NCBI GenBank assembly: GCA_001898645.1
Contig: MKUQ01000030.1
Location: forward strand, 62,001-126,000
Origin: Burkholderiales bacterium 70-64
GTDB taxonomy: Bacteria > Pseudomonadota > Gammaproteobacteria > Burkholderiales > Burkholderiaceae_E
DNA length: 64,000 bases
Reading direction: 5' to 3'
Shown here: positions 34,546 to 47,980 of the stretch, in pieces
Layout of the letters: every line of letters begins with the position of its first letter
Numbering within the stretch: the stretch's first letter is position 1
Translations under genes and position numbers: made by a program
Notes under the pieces: generated by a model
Seen by the model: the letters and a program-made list of their open reading frames with translations, nothing else
The model's database searches: none
What the model was told of the DNA's origin: nothing

Positions 34546-35580
34546 CTACACGGAAGGGTGGATCAGCTCCAGGTCGGCCACCAGCGGACTGTGGTCCGAC
34601 AGGCGCGCCCACTCCAGCCCGCGCAGCACCCGCACGTTGCCGACGTGAAAGCCGCGCTGGTAGATGCGGTCCATGCGGAACCAAGGCACCAGCGCCGGGA
34701 AGGTGCGCGCGGTGCGTACCATGCGGGGCACGCGCGGCCTGGCGGCGGCCGGCACGTCGATGCCCGGCAGCACGTCGCGCACGAAGTAGGCGGCGCGCTG
34801 CATGAGCTCGGCGCGAGGGCGCGCCGCATCGAACACCTCGACCACGCCGATCTCCCGGCACAGCCGGTCCGAGAGCTGGTTGCGCCAGTCGTTGAAGTCG
34901 CCGGCGATGATCAGCGGCGCGTGCGCATCCACTTCGCGGGAGACCCACTCGATGAGCGCGCCGAGCTGGCGCTCGCGGCTGCCGGCGAGCAGGCCAAGGT
35001 GAACGACGAAGCAGTGCACGTCGACCGAGTCGATGCGGACGGTGCAGTGGAGCAGGCCGCGCTTCTCCAGCGCGTGATCGGAGATGTCGCGGTTCTCGAG
35101 GCCGACGATCGGGTAGCGCGACAGCAGCGCGTTGCCGTGATGGCCGTGCAGATAGCTGGCATTACGCCCGTAGGCGGTCTGGAAGCTCTTCTCGAGCGTC
35201 GGCGAATGCGCGAGGAAGACGTCCTGCGGCTCGCTGGGCCATTGCTCGAAGCGCCGCGCGTAGCGCTTGTGCATGCCCTGCACTTCCTGCAGGAAGATCA
35301 GGTCGCTGCCGAGCTCGTGCAGCCGCGAGCGCAGCTCATGGATGCGCGGCACCCGGCGCAGGCCGAGGAAGTCGCGCAGCACGCCCTTGTGGATGTTGTA
35401 GGTGGATACCCGCAGCACCGCCGGCGCGGCGAGCGCGGAGGCCGCGGCGGATGCGGCGGGCGCAGCCGGCGCCGCGGCGCGGGGTTCGGTGCGCCGCGGA
35501 ACGCCGGCGCGGCGCGTCTCGCCGTGCTTGCCCGCGCGGGCGGGGCGCGGTGCGGTCGGTCCGGTACGCATCGGCTCCAT
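34546..35580 (-). CDS. Endonuclease/exonuclease/phosphatase (EEP) family hydrolase
   Basis: 344 residues. An Ala/Arg/Pro-rich N-terminal extension (about 1-52) precedes the EEP domain: LRVSTYNIHKG near 56, LIFLQEVQG near 94, the mid-domain HHGNALLSRYP, IIAGDFNDW near 225 and SDHSPLVADLEL at the end. Metal- and phosphate-binding residues (Asn, Glu, Asp, Asn, His) are all present. Substrate not known; relatives act on nucleic acids or phospholipids. It starts three bases after nudB, a frequent neighbour in betaproteobacteria. A cardiolipin synthase gene often follows in related genomes but is missing here. Confidence 0.88.
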   Translation of the reverse strand: MEPMRTGPTAPRPARAGKHGETRRAGVPRRTEPRAAAPAAPAASAAASALAAPAVLRVSTYNIHKGVLRDFLGLRRVPRIHELRSRLHELGSDLIFLQEVQGMHKRYARRFEQWPSEPQDVFLAHSPTLEKSFQTAYGRNASYLHGHHGNALLSRYPIVGLENRDISDHALEKRGLLHCTVRIDSVDVHCFVVHLGLLAGSRERQLGALIEWVSREVDAHAPLIIAGDFNDWRNQLSDRLCREIGVVEVFDAARPRAELMQRAAYFVRDVLPGIDVPAAARPRVPRMVRTARTFPALVPWFRMDRIYQRGFHVGNVRVLRGLEWARLSDHSPLVADLELIHPSV

Positions 35581-35583
35581 CGT

Positions 35584-36042
35584 TCAGTGCCGCGCCGCGC
35601 CCGAACGCCGCGGCAGTTGCCGGATCGCCTCCACGTTGCTCCACGAGAAGCAACGCTCGGCTGCCTGTTCCCAGGGCAGCCAATCGTAGCGCAGGTGCTC
35701 GCGCGGCTCGAGGGTGACCGCGAGCGGCGCGGGCAGGCGCAGCCCGAACACGTGCTCGGTGTTGTGCGTGACGCCGTCCGGATAGCGATGTCGCCAGTGC
35801 GCGTAGATCTCGTAGCGGTTCTGCAGGTGCCAGTCGCTCAGCTCGTAGCGCTCGACCTCCAGCCCGGTCTCCTCGTGCACCTCGCGCCGGCAGGTCTGCT
35901 CCAGCGGCTCGTCGGGGCGCGCGCGGCTGCCGGTGACCGACTGCCAGAAGCCGGGGTGGTCGGCGCGCTCGAGCAGCAGCACCTCCAGGTCGGCCGTATG
36001 GATGACGACCAGGACCGATTCGGGGATCTTGGTGCCGCTCAC
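35584..36042 (-). CDS. nudB: Dihydroneopterin triphosphate diphosphatase, NudB
   Basis: 152 residues (E. coli NudB has 150). Nudix hydrolase that removes pyrophosphate from dihydroneopterin triphosphate in folate synthesis. The Nudix box spans about 44-68: [12 protein letters not shown] then [11 protein letters not shown]. Family signatures are SVLVVIHT near the N-terminus, [27 protein letters not shown] and FSWSNVEAI near the end. Start GTG 36042 overlaps the aspS stop by 4 bases (GTGA). One residue more than the classical Nudix spacing separates G and E, which I take as a lineage feature. Confidence 0.92.
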   Translation of the reverse strand: MSGTKIPESVLVVIHTADLEVLLLERADHPGFWQSVTGSRARPDEPLEQTCRREVHEETGLEVERYELSDWHLQNRYEIYAHWRHRYPDGVTHNTEHVFGLRLPAPLAVTLEPREHLRYDWLPWEQAAERCFSWSNVEAIRQLPRRSGAARH

Positions 36043-37835
36043 GCTTTCGTCGGTTCGGGCACGCGCAGCCGGATGTGCAGCTCGCGCAGCTGCTGCTCGT
36101 CGACGCTCGAGGGCGCCTGCGTGAGCAGGTCCTGGGCACGCTGGGTCTTGGGAAACGCGATCACGTCGCGAATCGACTCGGCGCCGGCCATCATGGTGAC
36201 GATGCGGTCCAGCCCGAAGGCGATGCCGCCGTGGGGCGGCGCGCCGTACTGCAGCGCATCGAGCAGGAAGCCGAACTTCTCGCGCGCCTCCTCGGGGCCG
36301 ATCTGCAGCGCGCGGAACACCTTGCTCTGCACCTCCTCGCGATGGATGCGCACCGAGCCGCCGCCGATCTCCCAGCCGTTGAGCACCATGTCGTAGGCCT
36401 TGGCCATGCAGCGGCCCGGATCGGTCTCCATGTAGTCTTCGTGGCCGTCCTTCGGCGAGGTGAACGGATGGTGCACGGCGAGCCAGCGCCCTTCCTCCTC
36501 GTCGTGCTCGAACATGGGGAAGTCGGTGATCCACAGCGGCTTCCAGCCGGCCTCGAACAGGCCGCTGCGGCGCCCGAACTCGGAATGCCCGATCCGGGTG
36601 CGCAGCGCGCCGATGGCATCGGCGACGATCTTCGCGCGATCGGCGCCGAAGAAGATGAGATCGCCGCTGGCCGCGCCGGTACGCTCGAGGATCGCCGCGA
36701 TCGCCGCGTCGTGCAGGTTCTTGACGATCGGCGACTGCAGGCCCTCGCGACCCTTCGCGGCGTCGTTGACCTTGATCCACGCCAGGCCCCTGGCCCCGTA
36801 GATCGCGACGAACTGGGTGAGCGCGTCGATCTCGCTGCGCGGCATCTCGGCGCCTCCCGGTACCCTCAACGCCACCACGCGTCCGCCCTCCTGGTTGGCC
36901 GGCCCGGCGAACACCTTGAAATCGACGTCCTTCATGACGTCGGTGAGCTCGGTGAACGCGAGCTTCACGCGCAGATCGGGCTTGTCGGAACCGTACAGCC
37001 GGATCGCCTCGGCGTACGGCATCGCCGGGAAGGGCGCGGGCAGCTCGACGCCGATCGCGTTGCGGAACACGGTGCGGATCATCTCCTCGAAGATCGCGCG
37101 GATCTCGTCCTCGGAGAGGAAGGAGGTCTCGCAATCGATCTGCGTGAACTCCGGCTGCCGGTCGGCGCGCAGGTCTTCGTCGCGGAAGCACTTGGTGATC
37201 TGGTAGTAGCGGTCGAAGCCGGCCACCATCAGCAGCTGCTTGAACAGCTGCGGCGACTGCGGCAGCGCGAAGAAGTGGCCGGCGTGCACGCGCGAGGGCA
37301 CGAGATAGTCGCGCGCGCCCTCGGGGGTCGACTTGGTGAGCATCGGCGTCTCGATGTCGACGAAGCCCAGGGCATCGAGGTACTTGCGCACCTCCATGGC
37401 GACCCGGTAGCGCAGCATGAGGTTGCGCTGCATCGACGGGCGGCGCAGGTCCAGCACGCGGTGGGTGAGCCGGGTGGTCTCGGAGAGATTGTCGTCGTCG
37501 AGCTGGAACGGCGGCGTGACCGACGGATTGAGGATCTCGAGCGCCTGGCACAGCACCTCGACCTCGCCGCTGCGGATGTTCGGGTTCACCGTTCCCTCGG
37601 GACGCCGGCGCACCTTGCCGACCATCTTCACGCAGTATTCGTTGCGGACGCGCTCGGCCACCTCGAACACCTCGGGGCGGTCGGGGTCGCAGACGATCTG
37701 CGCCAGCCCCTCGCGGTCGCGCAGATCGATGAAGATCACGCCGCCGTGATCACGCCGCCGGTGGACCCAGCCGAACAGGGTGACCACCTGGTCCAGATGG
37801 CCGGCGGACACTTCGCCGGCATAGCAACTGCGCAT
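36039..37835 (-). CDS. aspS: Aspartyl-tRNA synthetase
   Basis: 598 residues, bacterial-type class IIb synthetase. An N-terminal OB-fold anticodon domain (about 1-105; [24 protein letters not shown], written here as [15 protein letters not shown] and VIFIDLRDR) leads to the catalytic core with [16 protein letters not shown], motif 2 [19 protein letters not shown] and motif 3 [10 protein letters not shown], with a GAD insert (about 290-420). Motif 2 and 3 residues are intact. ATG 37835 is chosen over 37844: GGAG abuts the earlier ATG, and MRSCYAGE matches the E. coli N-terminus. 16 bases after the DUF502 gene. Confidence 0.96.
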   Translation of the reverse strand: MRSCYAGEVSAGHLDQVVTLFGWVHRRRDHGGVIFIDLRDREGLAQIVCDPDRPEVFEVAERVRNEYCVKMVGKVRRRPEGTVNPNIRSGEVEVLCQALEILNPSVTPPFQLDDDNLSETTRLTHRVLDLRRPSMQRNLMLRYRVAMEVRKYLDALGFVDIETPMLTKSTPEGARDYLVPSRVHAGHFFALPQSPQLFKQLLMVAGFDRYYQITKCFRDEDLRADRQPEFTQIDCETSFLSEDEIRAIFEEMIRTVFRNAIGVELPAPFPAMPYAEAIRLYGSDKPDLRVKLAFTELTDVMKDVDFKVFAGPANQEGGRVVALRVPGGAEMPRSEIDALTQFVAIYGARGLAWIKVNDAAKGREGLQSPIVKNLHDAAIAAILERTGAASGDLIFFGADRAKIVADAIGALRTRIGHSEFGRRSGLFEAGWKPLWITDFPMFEHDEEEGRWLAVHHPFTSPKDGHEDYMETDPGRCMAKAYDMVLNGWEIGGGSVRIHREEVQSKVFRALQIGPEEAREKFGFLLDALQYGAPPHGGIAFGLDRIVTMMAGAESIRDVIAFPKTQRAQDLLTQAPSSVDEQQLRELHIRLRVPEPTKA

Positions 37836-37851
37836 CTTCTTCATCTCCGCT

Positions 37852-38478
37852 TCATGCTTTGTTGGCGGTGGCGATCGCCACGGCGCCGCGATCGACCGGC
37901 GCCACCACGCCCATCGACACCACGTACTTGAGCGCCTCGTCGACGCTCATGCGCAGCTCGACCGTCTCCTCGAGCGGCACCATCAGGAAGAAGCCCGACG
38001 TGGGGTTCGGCGTGGTGGGCACGTAGACCGAGACCATCTCGCCGGCCACCTTGCGCCGCACCTCGTCGGCCGGCGTGCCGGTCTGGAAGGCGACCGTCCA
38101 GACGCCGGCGCGCGGGTACTGCACCAGCAGGGCGCGGCGGAAGGCCTGGCCGTTGGGCGACAGGATGGTGTCGCTCACCTGCTTCACGCTGGAATAGATC
38201 GTGCGCACGATCGGGATGCGACCGAGCAGACCCTCCCAGAATTCCAGCAGCCGCTCGCCCACGAAGTTGCGCGCCAGCAGGCCGGTGCCCACCACCACCA
38301 GGATGGTGAGCAGCATGCCCAGGCCCGGGATGTCGCGCCCGAACACCACGTGCGGCTGCCAGCTCGCCGGCAGCAGCTGCAGGCTCTGGTCCATCGTGGA
38401 CACGATCAGGTTGAGCACCCAGAGCGTGATCACGAGCGGCACCCAGATCAGCAGGCCGGTGACGAGGTACTTGCGCAT
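37852..38478 (-). CDS. DUF502 membrane protein
   Basis: 208 residues. Two hydrophobic segments (about 5-27 and 52-75), then a soluble part with the DUF502 signatures [19 protein letters not shown] near 88 and [20 protein letters not shown] near 150, and a C-terminal [12 protein letters not shown]. Function unknown; the family commonly sits upstream of aspS in betaproteobacteria. ATG 38478 has GGAAG eight bases upstream; the longer open frame to 38601 is not supported. Confidence 0.9.
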   Translation of the reverse strand: MRKYLVTGLLIWVPLVITLWVLNLIVSTMDQSLQLLPASWQPHVVFGRDIPGLGMLLTILVVVGTGLLARNFVGERLLEFWEGLLGRIPIVRTIYSSVKQVSDTILSPNGQAFRRALLVQYPRAGVWTVAFQTGTPADEVRRKVAGEMVSVYVPTTPNPTSGFFLMVPLEETVELRMSVDEALKYVVSMGVVAPVDRGAVAIATANKA

Positions 38479-38545
38479 CTGGATGACTTCCCCGATGGAA
38501 GATCCGGGACGCATGCCGCGCCCCGCTTCGTGTGCGTGCCGCGGC

Positions 38546-38929
38546 TCAGGAACCCTTGGGCCCGGCCGCGCTGCCCGCTGCGGAAGCCGCCGGCGCCGCA
38601 CGCGGCGGCTGCGCCGCGGGGGCGGCCGCAGCCGGTGCCGGCGCCGCGGCCTGGCCGTCGCTTCCGGCAGCGGCCGGAGCCGGCGCGCCCTCGGCGGGTT
38701 TTGCCTCCGCGGAAGCGCCTTCGGGGGCTGCCGCCGGCTTCTTGGCGCCGTCGCGGAAGTCGGTGACGTACCAGCCGCTGCCCTTCAGCTGGAAGGCCGG
38801 CGCACTGAGCTTCTTGTGGAACGATCCGGCGCCGCACTCGGGGCACACGGTGAGCGGCGCATCGGAGAGCTTCTGCAGCACGTCTTTCTCGACGCCGCAG
38901 CTGTCGCAACGATAGGCGTAGATCGGCAT
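38546..38929 (-). CDS. FmdB-family zinc ribbon protein
   Basis: 127 residues. The first 50 form a small zinc ribbon, MPIYAYRCDSC...CPECG, with two CxxC pairs (CDSC near 8-11, CPEC near 29-32), then FHKKLSAPAFQLKGSGWYVTDF, a sequence typical of the family. The second half is an Ala/Pro/Gly-rich, low-complexity tail, common in betaproteobacterial members. The role is unknown; the name comes from a formamidase regulator. ATG 38929 gives the family N-terminus (MPIYAY), but no clear ribosome binding site. Confidence 0.92.
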   Translation of the reverse strand: MPIYAYRCDSCGVEKDVLQKLSDAPLTVCPECGAGSFHKKLSAPAFQLKGSGWYVTDFRDGAKKPAAAPEGASAEAKPAEGAPAPAAAGSDGQAAAPAPAAAAPAAQPPRAAPAASAAGSAAGPKGS

Positions 38930-38956
38930 GGCGTACACGACTCGTGAATGGATGCA

Positions 38957-39008
38957 CCCGGGGCCGGCTCGAGCGGGCCCCGGGCGAGAAAGAAAACTTT
39001 GAATTGTA
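38957..39008 (-). promoter_or_regulatory. Candidate fmdB promoter -10 and leader hairpin
   Basis: On the minus strand TACAAT (39003-39008, five of six to consensus) lies upstream of a leader holding a 9-bp stem CCCGGGGCC (38957-38965) / GGCCCCGGG (38976-38984). No good -35 at 16-18 bp. The hairpin would lie about 28 bases before fmdB. Confidence 0.4.
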
Positions 39009-39067
39009 ACGAAAAACTGGCGGGAAGCCGTCGCCGCGGGAAATCGCCGCCCCGGTGACGGGGATGA

Positions 39068-39676
39068 TCAGGAGCGCGCAGCGGCGGCGTCGATCGCCGC
39101 CCGCAGCTCCGGATAGCTGCGCGTGACCGGGAACTGGGGGAACTGCTGGGCGATGGCCGCGGGCGGATGGATGAAGAAGCCCGCGTCGGCGGCCAGCAGC
39201 ATGCCGGTGTCGTTGTAGGAATCGCCGGCGGCGTACACCCGGAAGTTCAACCCCTTGAGGGCCTGGACCGCCGCCCGCTTCTGGTCCGGCATGCGCAGAC
39301 GGTAGCTGCGCACGAAGCCCTCGGCATCGATCTCGAGGCGGTGGCACAGCAGGGTGGGCCGGCCGAGCTGGCGCATCAGCGGATCGGCGAACTCGTAGAA
39401 GGTGTCCGAGAGGATGAACACCTGGTAGTGCTCGCGCAGCTCGTCCAGGAAGGCTCGCGCGCCTTCCATGGGGCCCATGCCCTCGATCACGCGCTGGATG
39501 TCGGCCAGCTTCAGGCCGTGCCTGGCGAGCAGCTCGAGGCGAAAGCGCATCAGCCGGTCGTAGTCGGGTTCGTCGCGGGTGGTGCGCGCGAACTCGGCGA
39601 TCCCGGTGCGCCGCGAGAACTCGATCCAGATCTCCGGCACCAGCACTCCCTCGAGATCGAGGCAGACGACCTGCAT
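39068..39676 (-). CDS. thrH: ThrH, phosphoserine phosphatase / homoserine phosphotransferase
   Basis: 202 residues, HAD superfamily. Matches Pseudomonas ThrH closely: CLDLEGVLVPEIWIEFSRRTG with the nucleophile Asp near 7, ILSDTFYEFADPLMRQLG near 89-106, LCHRLEID and AAGDSYNDTGML near 150-161. It dephosphorylates phosphoserine and can transfer phosphate to homoserine. ATG 39676 has AGGAG seven bases upstream; the longer frame to 39787 runs through the repeat array and is rejected. Confidence 0.93.
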   Translation of the reverse strand: MQVVCLDLEGVLVPEIWIEFSRRTGIAEFARTTRDEPDYDRLMRFRLELLARHGLKLADIQRVIEGMGPMEGARAFLDELREHYQVFILSDTFYEFADPLMRQLGRPTLLCHRLEIDAEGFVRSYRLRMPDQKRAAVQALKGLNFRVYAAGDSYNDTGMLLAADAGFFIHPPAAIAQQFPQFPVTRSYPELRAAIDAAAARS

Positions 39677-39689
39677 GGACACGCTCCTG

Positions 39690-39733
39690 GGAAATAGACG
39701 GAAATTCGGGGCGGAAACTCGGACGGAAATTCG
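39690..39733. repeat. Short repeats in the thrH leader
   Basis: On the plus strand GGAAATAGA (39690), GGAAATTCG (39700), GGAAACTCG (39713) and GGAAATTCG (39725) follow each other at 10, 13 and 12 bases. On the minus strand, which is the sense of the thrH leader, they read CGAATTTCC-like. The last lies next to the thrH ribosome binding site. Possible operator or RNA protein-binding sites; no known regulator matched. Confidence 0.4.
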
Positions 39734-39810
39734 ATCGGGCGGCTGCGCCGCCGCCCCGGGCCGCGCGCGGGCGCCATGGTAGCGCAAGCCGCGGACCCGC
39801 CTGCCGACCC

Positions 39811-41313
39811 ATGACCCAGGTCAAACTGCACCGCGCCCGCGCGTTTGTAGACTGCATGATGATCACCGCAAGCGCAGCCGGCTACCGGTTCGATCCATGG
39901 AACTGGTGGCGCCACACCGACGACCTGTGGCGCTGGGGCGTGCGGCTGCGCGAGCTGTGGCTGGAAGGGCTCGCCGACGAGGCCATGCGCGAGGCCCTGC
40001 GCCAGCAGCGCATCGCGGCCCTGCTCGCGCACGCACGCAGCCGCTCGGGCTTCTACCGCGAGCACTATCGCGACGTGGCCCACGATTGCACCGACCTCGC
40101 CTCGCACCCGGCGGTCACCCGCGCGCAACTGATGCGGCACTTCGACCAATGGGTCACCGACCCGGCGCTGCGCCTGCACGAGCTGCAGGCCTTCATCGCC
40201 GACCCGGCCCGCGTGGCCGAGCCCTACCTCGGCCGCTACACCGTCTGGACCAGCTCGGGCACCACCGGGGTGCCGGGCGTCTACGTGCAGGACCCCGACG
40301 CCATGGCGGTGTACGCCGCGCTGCTGAGCGCGCGCTTCGAATTCGATCCGAACGCCGGCGATCCGTGGCGGATGATGGGCGGCGCCTCGCGCGTGGCGCT
40401 GATCGCCGCCACCGGGGGCCATTTCGCCGGCGTGGTGTGGTGGGAGCGCATGTGCCGCATCCACCCGGCCGTGGCCGCCAACGCGCGCGTGTTCTCGATC
40501 ATGCAGCCGCTGGCGCAGCTGGTTGCGCAGCTCAACGACTGGCAGCCGGTGTTCCTGGCCAGCTACCCGACCATGCTCGGCCTGCTGGCGCAAGAGCAGC
40601 GCGCCGCACGGCTGCGGATCCGGCCGCGCTCGTTGTGGAGCGGCGGCGAGGGGCTGACCGGCGCCGACCGCTCGGCGATCGGCGAGGCCTTCGGCTGCGA
40701 CGTGATCGAGGACTACGGTGCCTCGGAATGCATGAACATCGCCTTCGGCTGCCGCCACGGCGGCCTGCACCTGAACGACACCTGGGTGGTGCTCGAGCCG
40801 GTCGACGAGCACCTGCGCCCGGTGCCGCCCGGCCAGCCCTCGGCCACCGTGCTGCTCACCAACCTCGCCAACCAGGTGCAGCCGGTGATCCGCTATGACC
40901 TCGGCGACAGCATCGCGCTGGGCACGGCGCCGTGCCCGTGCGGCGCGCGGCATCCGACGCTGCGCGTCGAAGGCCGGCGCGACGACGTGCTCGAGCTGCA
41001 GGCCGCGGGCCGCTCGCGGGTCCGCCTGCTCCCCCTGGCCATCGAGACGGTGCTCGAGGAAGAGGCCGGCATCGCCCGCTTCCAGCTCACGCAGACCGCC
41101 CCGGATGCGCTCAGCCTGCGCATCGAGGCGCGCAGCGAGCGCCAGCGCGCCGCCGCCTTCCGGCGCGCCGCGAAGGCGCTCGGGCGCTACTTCGAGCAGC
41201 AGGGGGCGCCGGCGGTGAGGCTCAGCTGCGAGGCCGGCGCGCCCCAGGCCAACCCGGTCAGCGGCAAGCTGCGCCGGGTGCGCGCGCTTTCGGCGGCCCA
41301 GCGCCTCGCCTGA
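39811..41313 (+). CDS. PaaK-like adenylate-forming (CoA ligase) family protein
   Basis: 500 residues of the ANL superfamily as in phenylacetate-CoA ligase. The P-loop is VWTSSGTTGVPGVYVQ near 141-156; EDYGASECMNIAFGC is the A5-like motif near 303; VIRYDLGDSIAL the A7/A8 part; and a Cys pair sits in APCPCGARHPT near 375, common in PaaK zinc sites. C-terminal NPVSGKLRRVRAL has the catalytic-lysine-type end. The acid it activates is unknown. No ribosome binding site is clear for ATG 39811, and ATG 39856 (MMITASAAG) is an alternative start. Confidence 0.8.
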   Translation: MTQVKLHRARAFVDCMMITASAAGYRFDPWNWWRHTDDLWRWGVRLRELWLEGLADEAMREALRQQRIAALLAHARSRSGFYREHYRDVAHDCTDLASHPAVTRAQLMRHFDQWVTDPALRLHELQAFIADPARVAEPYLGRYTVWTSSGTTGVPGVYVQDPDAMAVYAALLSARFEFDPNAGDPWRMMGGASRVALIAATGGHFAGVVWWERMCRIHPAVAANARVFSIMQPLAQLVAQLNDWQPVFLASYPTMLGLLAQEQRAARLRIRPRSLWSGGEGLTGADRSAIGEAFGCDVIEDYGASECMNIAFGCRHGGLHLNDTWVVLEPVDEHLRPVPPGQPSATVLLTNLANQVQPVIRYDLGDSIALGTAPCPCGARHPTLRVEGRRDDVLELQAAGRSRVRLLPLAIETVLEEEAGIARFQLTQTAPDALSLRIEARSERQRAAAFRRAAKALGRYFEQQGAPAVRLSCEAGAPQANPVSGKLRRVRALSAAQRLA

Positions 41314-41345
41314 CGACGGCAGCAGCCGGACCGGCGCGGGCCGGC

Positions 41346-41365
41346 TTCAACTCCGACAGACTCCT
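41346..41365. repeat. Dispersed intergenic motif, copy 4
   Basis: TTCAACTCCGACAGACTCCT at the tail-to-tail junction of the PaaK-like gene and ssb. It includes part of the ssb stop. This is the copy closest to the consensus of the four (6378, 7482, 10250, 41346). Confidence 0.45.
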
Positions 41366-41846
41366 AGAACGGAATGTCGTCGTCCATGTCGTCGAAGTTC
41401 GGCGCCGGCTTCTTCGGCGCGGCCGGGCCGCCGCCCGCGCGAGCGCCGCTGCCCGAGGCCGACGGCTCGCGCGTGTAGCCGGGATCGTCGCCGGCCGGCG
41501 CGCCGCCGCCGTCGCGCGAGCCGAGCAGCTGCATCGACTCGGCGATGACCTCGGTGGTGTAGCGGTCGTTGCCGTCCTTGTCCTGCCACTTGCGCGTCTT
41601 CAGGCGGCCTTCGACGTAGACCGGCCGGCCCTTCTTCAGATACTCACCGGCGATCTCGGCCAGGCGGTCGTAGAACACCACGCTGTGCCATTCGGTCTCC
41701 TCGCGCTTCTCGCCCGAGGCCTTGTCCTTCCAGTTGCGCGTGGTGGCGATGCGCACGTTGCAGATCGCGCTGCCGCTGGGGGCATAGCGCGTCTCGGGGT
41801 CGCGGCCGAGATTGCCGATCAGGATCACCTTGTTCACCGAAGCCAT
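41364..41846 (-). CDS. ssb: Single-stranded DNA-binding protein
   Basis: 160 residues. The OB-fold (about 1-108) begins [18 protein letters not shown] and includes [20 protein letters not shown] and [21 protein letters not shown] Gly/Ala-rich flexible linker leads to the acidic tip DDDIPF that docks repair and replication proteins. ATG 41846 (GGAG ten bases upstream) is the family start; a longer frame to 41879 is not. Same direction as the MFS gene and opposite to uvrA, a conserved betaproteobacterial arrangement. Confidence 0.96.
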   Translation of the reverse strand: MASVNKVILIGNLGRDPETRYAPSGSAICNVRIATTRNWKDKASGEKREETEWHSVVFYDRLAEIAGEYLKKGRPVYVEGRLKTRKWQDKDGNDRYTTEVIAESMQLLGSRDGGGAPAGDDPGYTREPSASGSGARAGGGPAAPKKPAPNFDDMDDDIPF

Positions 41847-41883
41847 GCTGCTTGTCTCCCGCTGAATCCGCTTGCACACGTTC

Positions 41884-43101
41884 TCAAGTGGCGCTCAGGC
41901 CGCCGCGCGCCGAACGCGGCCAGCGCCGGTGGCTCACCGCCACCACCAGCCACAGCGCCATGAGCGCCGCGCAGAACCCGAACACCGACGCCTGGCCCCA
42001 GCTCTGCTGCACCCAGCCGCCGAGCAGGCCGCCGCAGAACAGGCCGAGCGACTGCGTGGTGTTGTAGACGCCGAGCGCCGTGCCTTTCGCCTCCGGGGGA
42101 GCCAGCCGCGACACCAGCGACGGCAGGCTCGCTTCCAGGATATTGAACCCCACGAAGAAGGCCAGCAACAAGGCTGCCAGGGGAACTAGGCCGGCCGGCT
42201 GACCCGCCAGCAGCAGCTGCACCGCCAGCACCAGCACCACCGCCCCGATGAACAGGCCGCGCGACCGGCCGCTGCGCTCGCCCCAGAGCAGGGGCGGCAG
42301 CATGAGGGCGAACGACAGCAGCACCACCGGCAGGTAGATCTTCCAGTGCTCGGCGAGCGGCACCCCGGCCCGGTCGGCCAGCCAGGTGGGCAGCACGACG
42401 AACATCGCCATCTGCACCGCGTGCAGCGAGAAGATGCCGAAATTCAGCCGCAGCAGGTCGGGCTCGAGCAGCACCTCGGCGAACGTCGTGCGCCGGGCGT
42501 CGGCGGCCGGCGCCACCAGCGGCGCCGCAGGAACGACCAGCGCGACCACGACGATCGCGGCGAGCGCGAGCGCGCCGGTGAGCGCGAAGATGCCCCCCAT
42601 GCCGATGGCCTCGTACAGCAGCGGCGCGCCCACCAGCGACAGCGCGAAGGTCAGGCCGATCGAGCCGCCGATCATCGCCATGGCCTTGGTGCGCTGGCTG
42701 TCGCGGGTGCTGTCGGCGATGAAGGCGGTGATCGCCGCGGAAATGGCGCCCGCGCCCTGCAGTGCGCGCCCGAGGATGGTCACGTAGATGTCGTGCGCAC
42801 CGGCGGCCACGAAGCTGCCCAGGGCGAACAGCAGCAGGCCGAATACGATGACCGGCTTGCGTCCGAAGCGGTCGGAGGCCACGCCGAACAGCAGCTGCAG
42901 GAAGCCCTGGGTCAGGCCGTAGATGCCCAGCGCCAGGCCGATCAGCCGGGCGTCTTCGCCGCCCGGCAGCGTGCGCGCATGCAGCGCGAACACCGGCAGG
43001 ATCAGGAACAGGCCGAGCATGCGCAGCGCGAACAGCGAGGCGAGCGAAACGCTCGCGCGCAGCTCGCGCGGGGTCATGGACTCGGGGGGATCGGCAGGCA
43101 T
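41884..43101 (-). CDS. MFS transporter (drug/sugar efflux type)
   Basis: 405 residues from ATG 43101 with twelve hydrophobic segments. Motif A between TM2 and TM3 is [11 protein letters not shown], and a second GLF..-type loop follows TM8. [20 protein letters not shown] opens TM1. The substrate is not known; members adjacent to uvrA/ssb are conserved in betaproteobacteria. GTG 43104 and ATG 43077 (MTPRELRAS) are alternative starts. Confidence 0.9.
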   Translation of the reverse strand: MPADPPESMTPRELRASVSLASLFALRMLGLFLILPVFALHARTLPGGEDARLIGLALGIYGLTQGFLQLLFGVASDRFGRKPVIVFGLLLFALGSFVAAGAHDIYVTILGRALQGAGAISAAITAFIADSTRDSQRTKAMAMIGGSIGLTFALSLVGAPLLYEAIGMGGIFALTGALALAAIVVVALVVPAAPLVAPAADARRTTFAEVLLEPDLLRLNFGIFSLHAVQMAMFVVLPTWLADRAGVPLAEHWKIYLPVVLLSFALMLPPLLWGERSGRSRGLFIGAVVLVLAVQLLLAGQPAGLVPLAALLLAFFVGFNILEASLPSLVSRLAPPEAKGTALGVYNTTQSLGLFCGGLLGGWVQQSWGQASVFGFCAALMALWLVVAVSHRRWPRSARGGLSAT

Positions 43102-43123
43102 CACGTGGCGGTTCGCGACCGGG

Positions 43124-43130
43124 TATATTA
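43124..43130. promoter_or_regulatory. Back-to-back -10 elements for uvrA and the MFS gene
   Basis: TATATT on the plus strand (43124-43129) and TAATAT on the minus strand (43125-43130) share bases in the 53-bp gap between the two divergent starts. Neither has a good -35. No LexA-type SOS box (CTG-N10-CAG) is visible in this gap, so SOS control of uvrA is not supported here. Confidence 0.4.
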
Positions 43131-43154
43131 GCCGATTGGCCTTCGCAGCCCTGC

Positions 43155-46054
<2,900 letters not shown>

Positions 46055-46058
<4 letters not shown>

Positions 46059-46788
46059 GCCGCCGACGGATCGGGGCGATAGCGCGCGAAGCGCGCATGC
46101 ACCCGCGCCATCTCGGCGGCGTCGAGCAGCACCGGCTCGCCCACCTGGAGCGCCTGCCAGTAGGCGCGCGCCAGCCATTCCACCTCCACCGCCAGCTCGA
46201 GCGCGCCCTCCAGCGTGCCCGCCAGCGCCACCATGCCGTGCTGCGCCAGCAGGCAGGCGCGGCGCCCGAGGAGCGCCGCGCACGCGGCCTGCGAGAGCTG
46301 GCGCGTGCCGAAGGTGGCGTAGGGCGCGCAGCGGATGTCGTCGCCGCCGGCCAGCGCGATCATGTAGTGGAAGGGCGGAATGCCCTGCGCATGCACGCGC
46401 GGCAGGCAGGCCAGGGTGGAGGCGTACGACGGATGGGCGTGCACGATCGCCGCGGCGTCGCTGCGCCCGGCGTAGAGGTCGCGGTGCAGGCGCCACTCCG
46501 AGGACGGCGCGCGCCGCCCGTCGAAGCGCAGCGGCTGCGCGGCCTCGTCCTCCTCGCCCGCGGGCGCCGCCAGCGGCAGCCAGGCGATGTCGTCGATCGT
46601 CATCGCCGCATAGGCCAGCGCGCTCGGGGTGATCAGCAGCCCCTCCTCGCCGCCGCGATGCCAGCGCAGCGACACGTTGCCGGCGCGTCCGGTGTTCACG
46701 CCGCGCGGCTCGAGCTGGCGCGCGGTGTCGACGACGGCCTGGCGCGCCCGGTCTTCGCTGCGGCAGGGCGATGCCGCGGCCCCGGCGC

Positions 46789-46792
<4 letters not shown>
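46055..46792 (-). CDS. Class II aldolase/adducin-family protein
   Basis: 245 residues. Metal-dependent aldolase with the expected residues: GNVSLR near 38-43 (substrate phosphate loop), E99 in [10 protein letters not shown]118 and H120 in IVHAHPSY, and H185 in [10 protein letters not shown]. In the fuculose-phosphate aldolase family these are the base and zinc ligands. Start ATG 46792 overlaps the mtnA stop (ATGA), so it likely acts on the MtnA product, 5-methylthioribulose-1-phosphate. It could be a dehydratase (MtnB) or the aldolase of the DHAP shunt; no other mtn gene is present to decide. Confidence 0.85.
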
Positions 46793-47886
<1,094 letters not shown>

Positions 47887-47980
47887 CGTGCAAGACGGTT
47901 GTTGGCGGTCGCGGTAGCATGCGCCGGTGAGCCGCGGCACGCCCCGTTCCGGCTCGAGTTTAATCCCTGTCCCGATACGC

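Noticed and set aside
37744-37775. GATCACG direct repeat inside aspS
   Set aside because: Coding sequence for the RRRDHGGV region; repeat explained by codons.
43105-43154. LexA (SOS) box before uvrA
   Set aside because: No CTG-N10-CAG motif in the gap between the MFS gene and uvrA.
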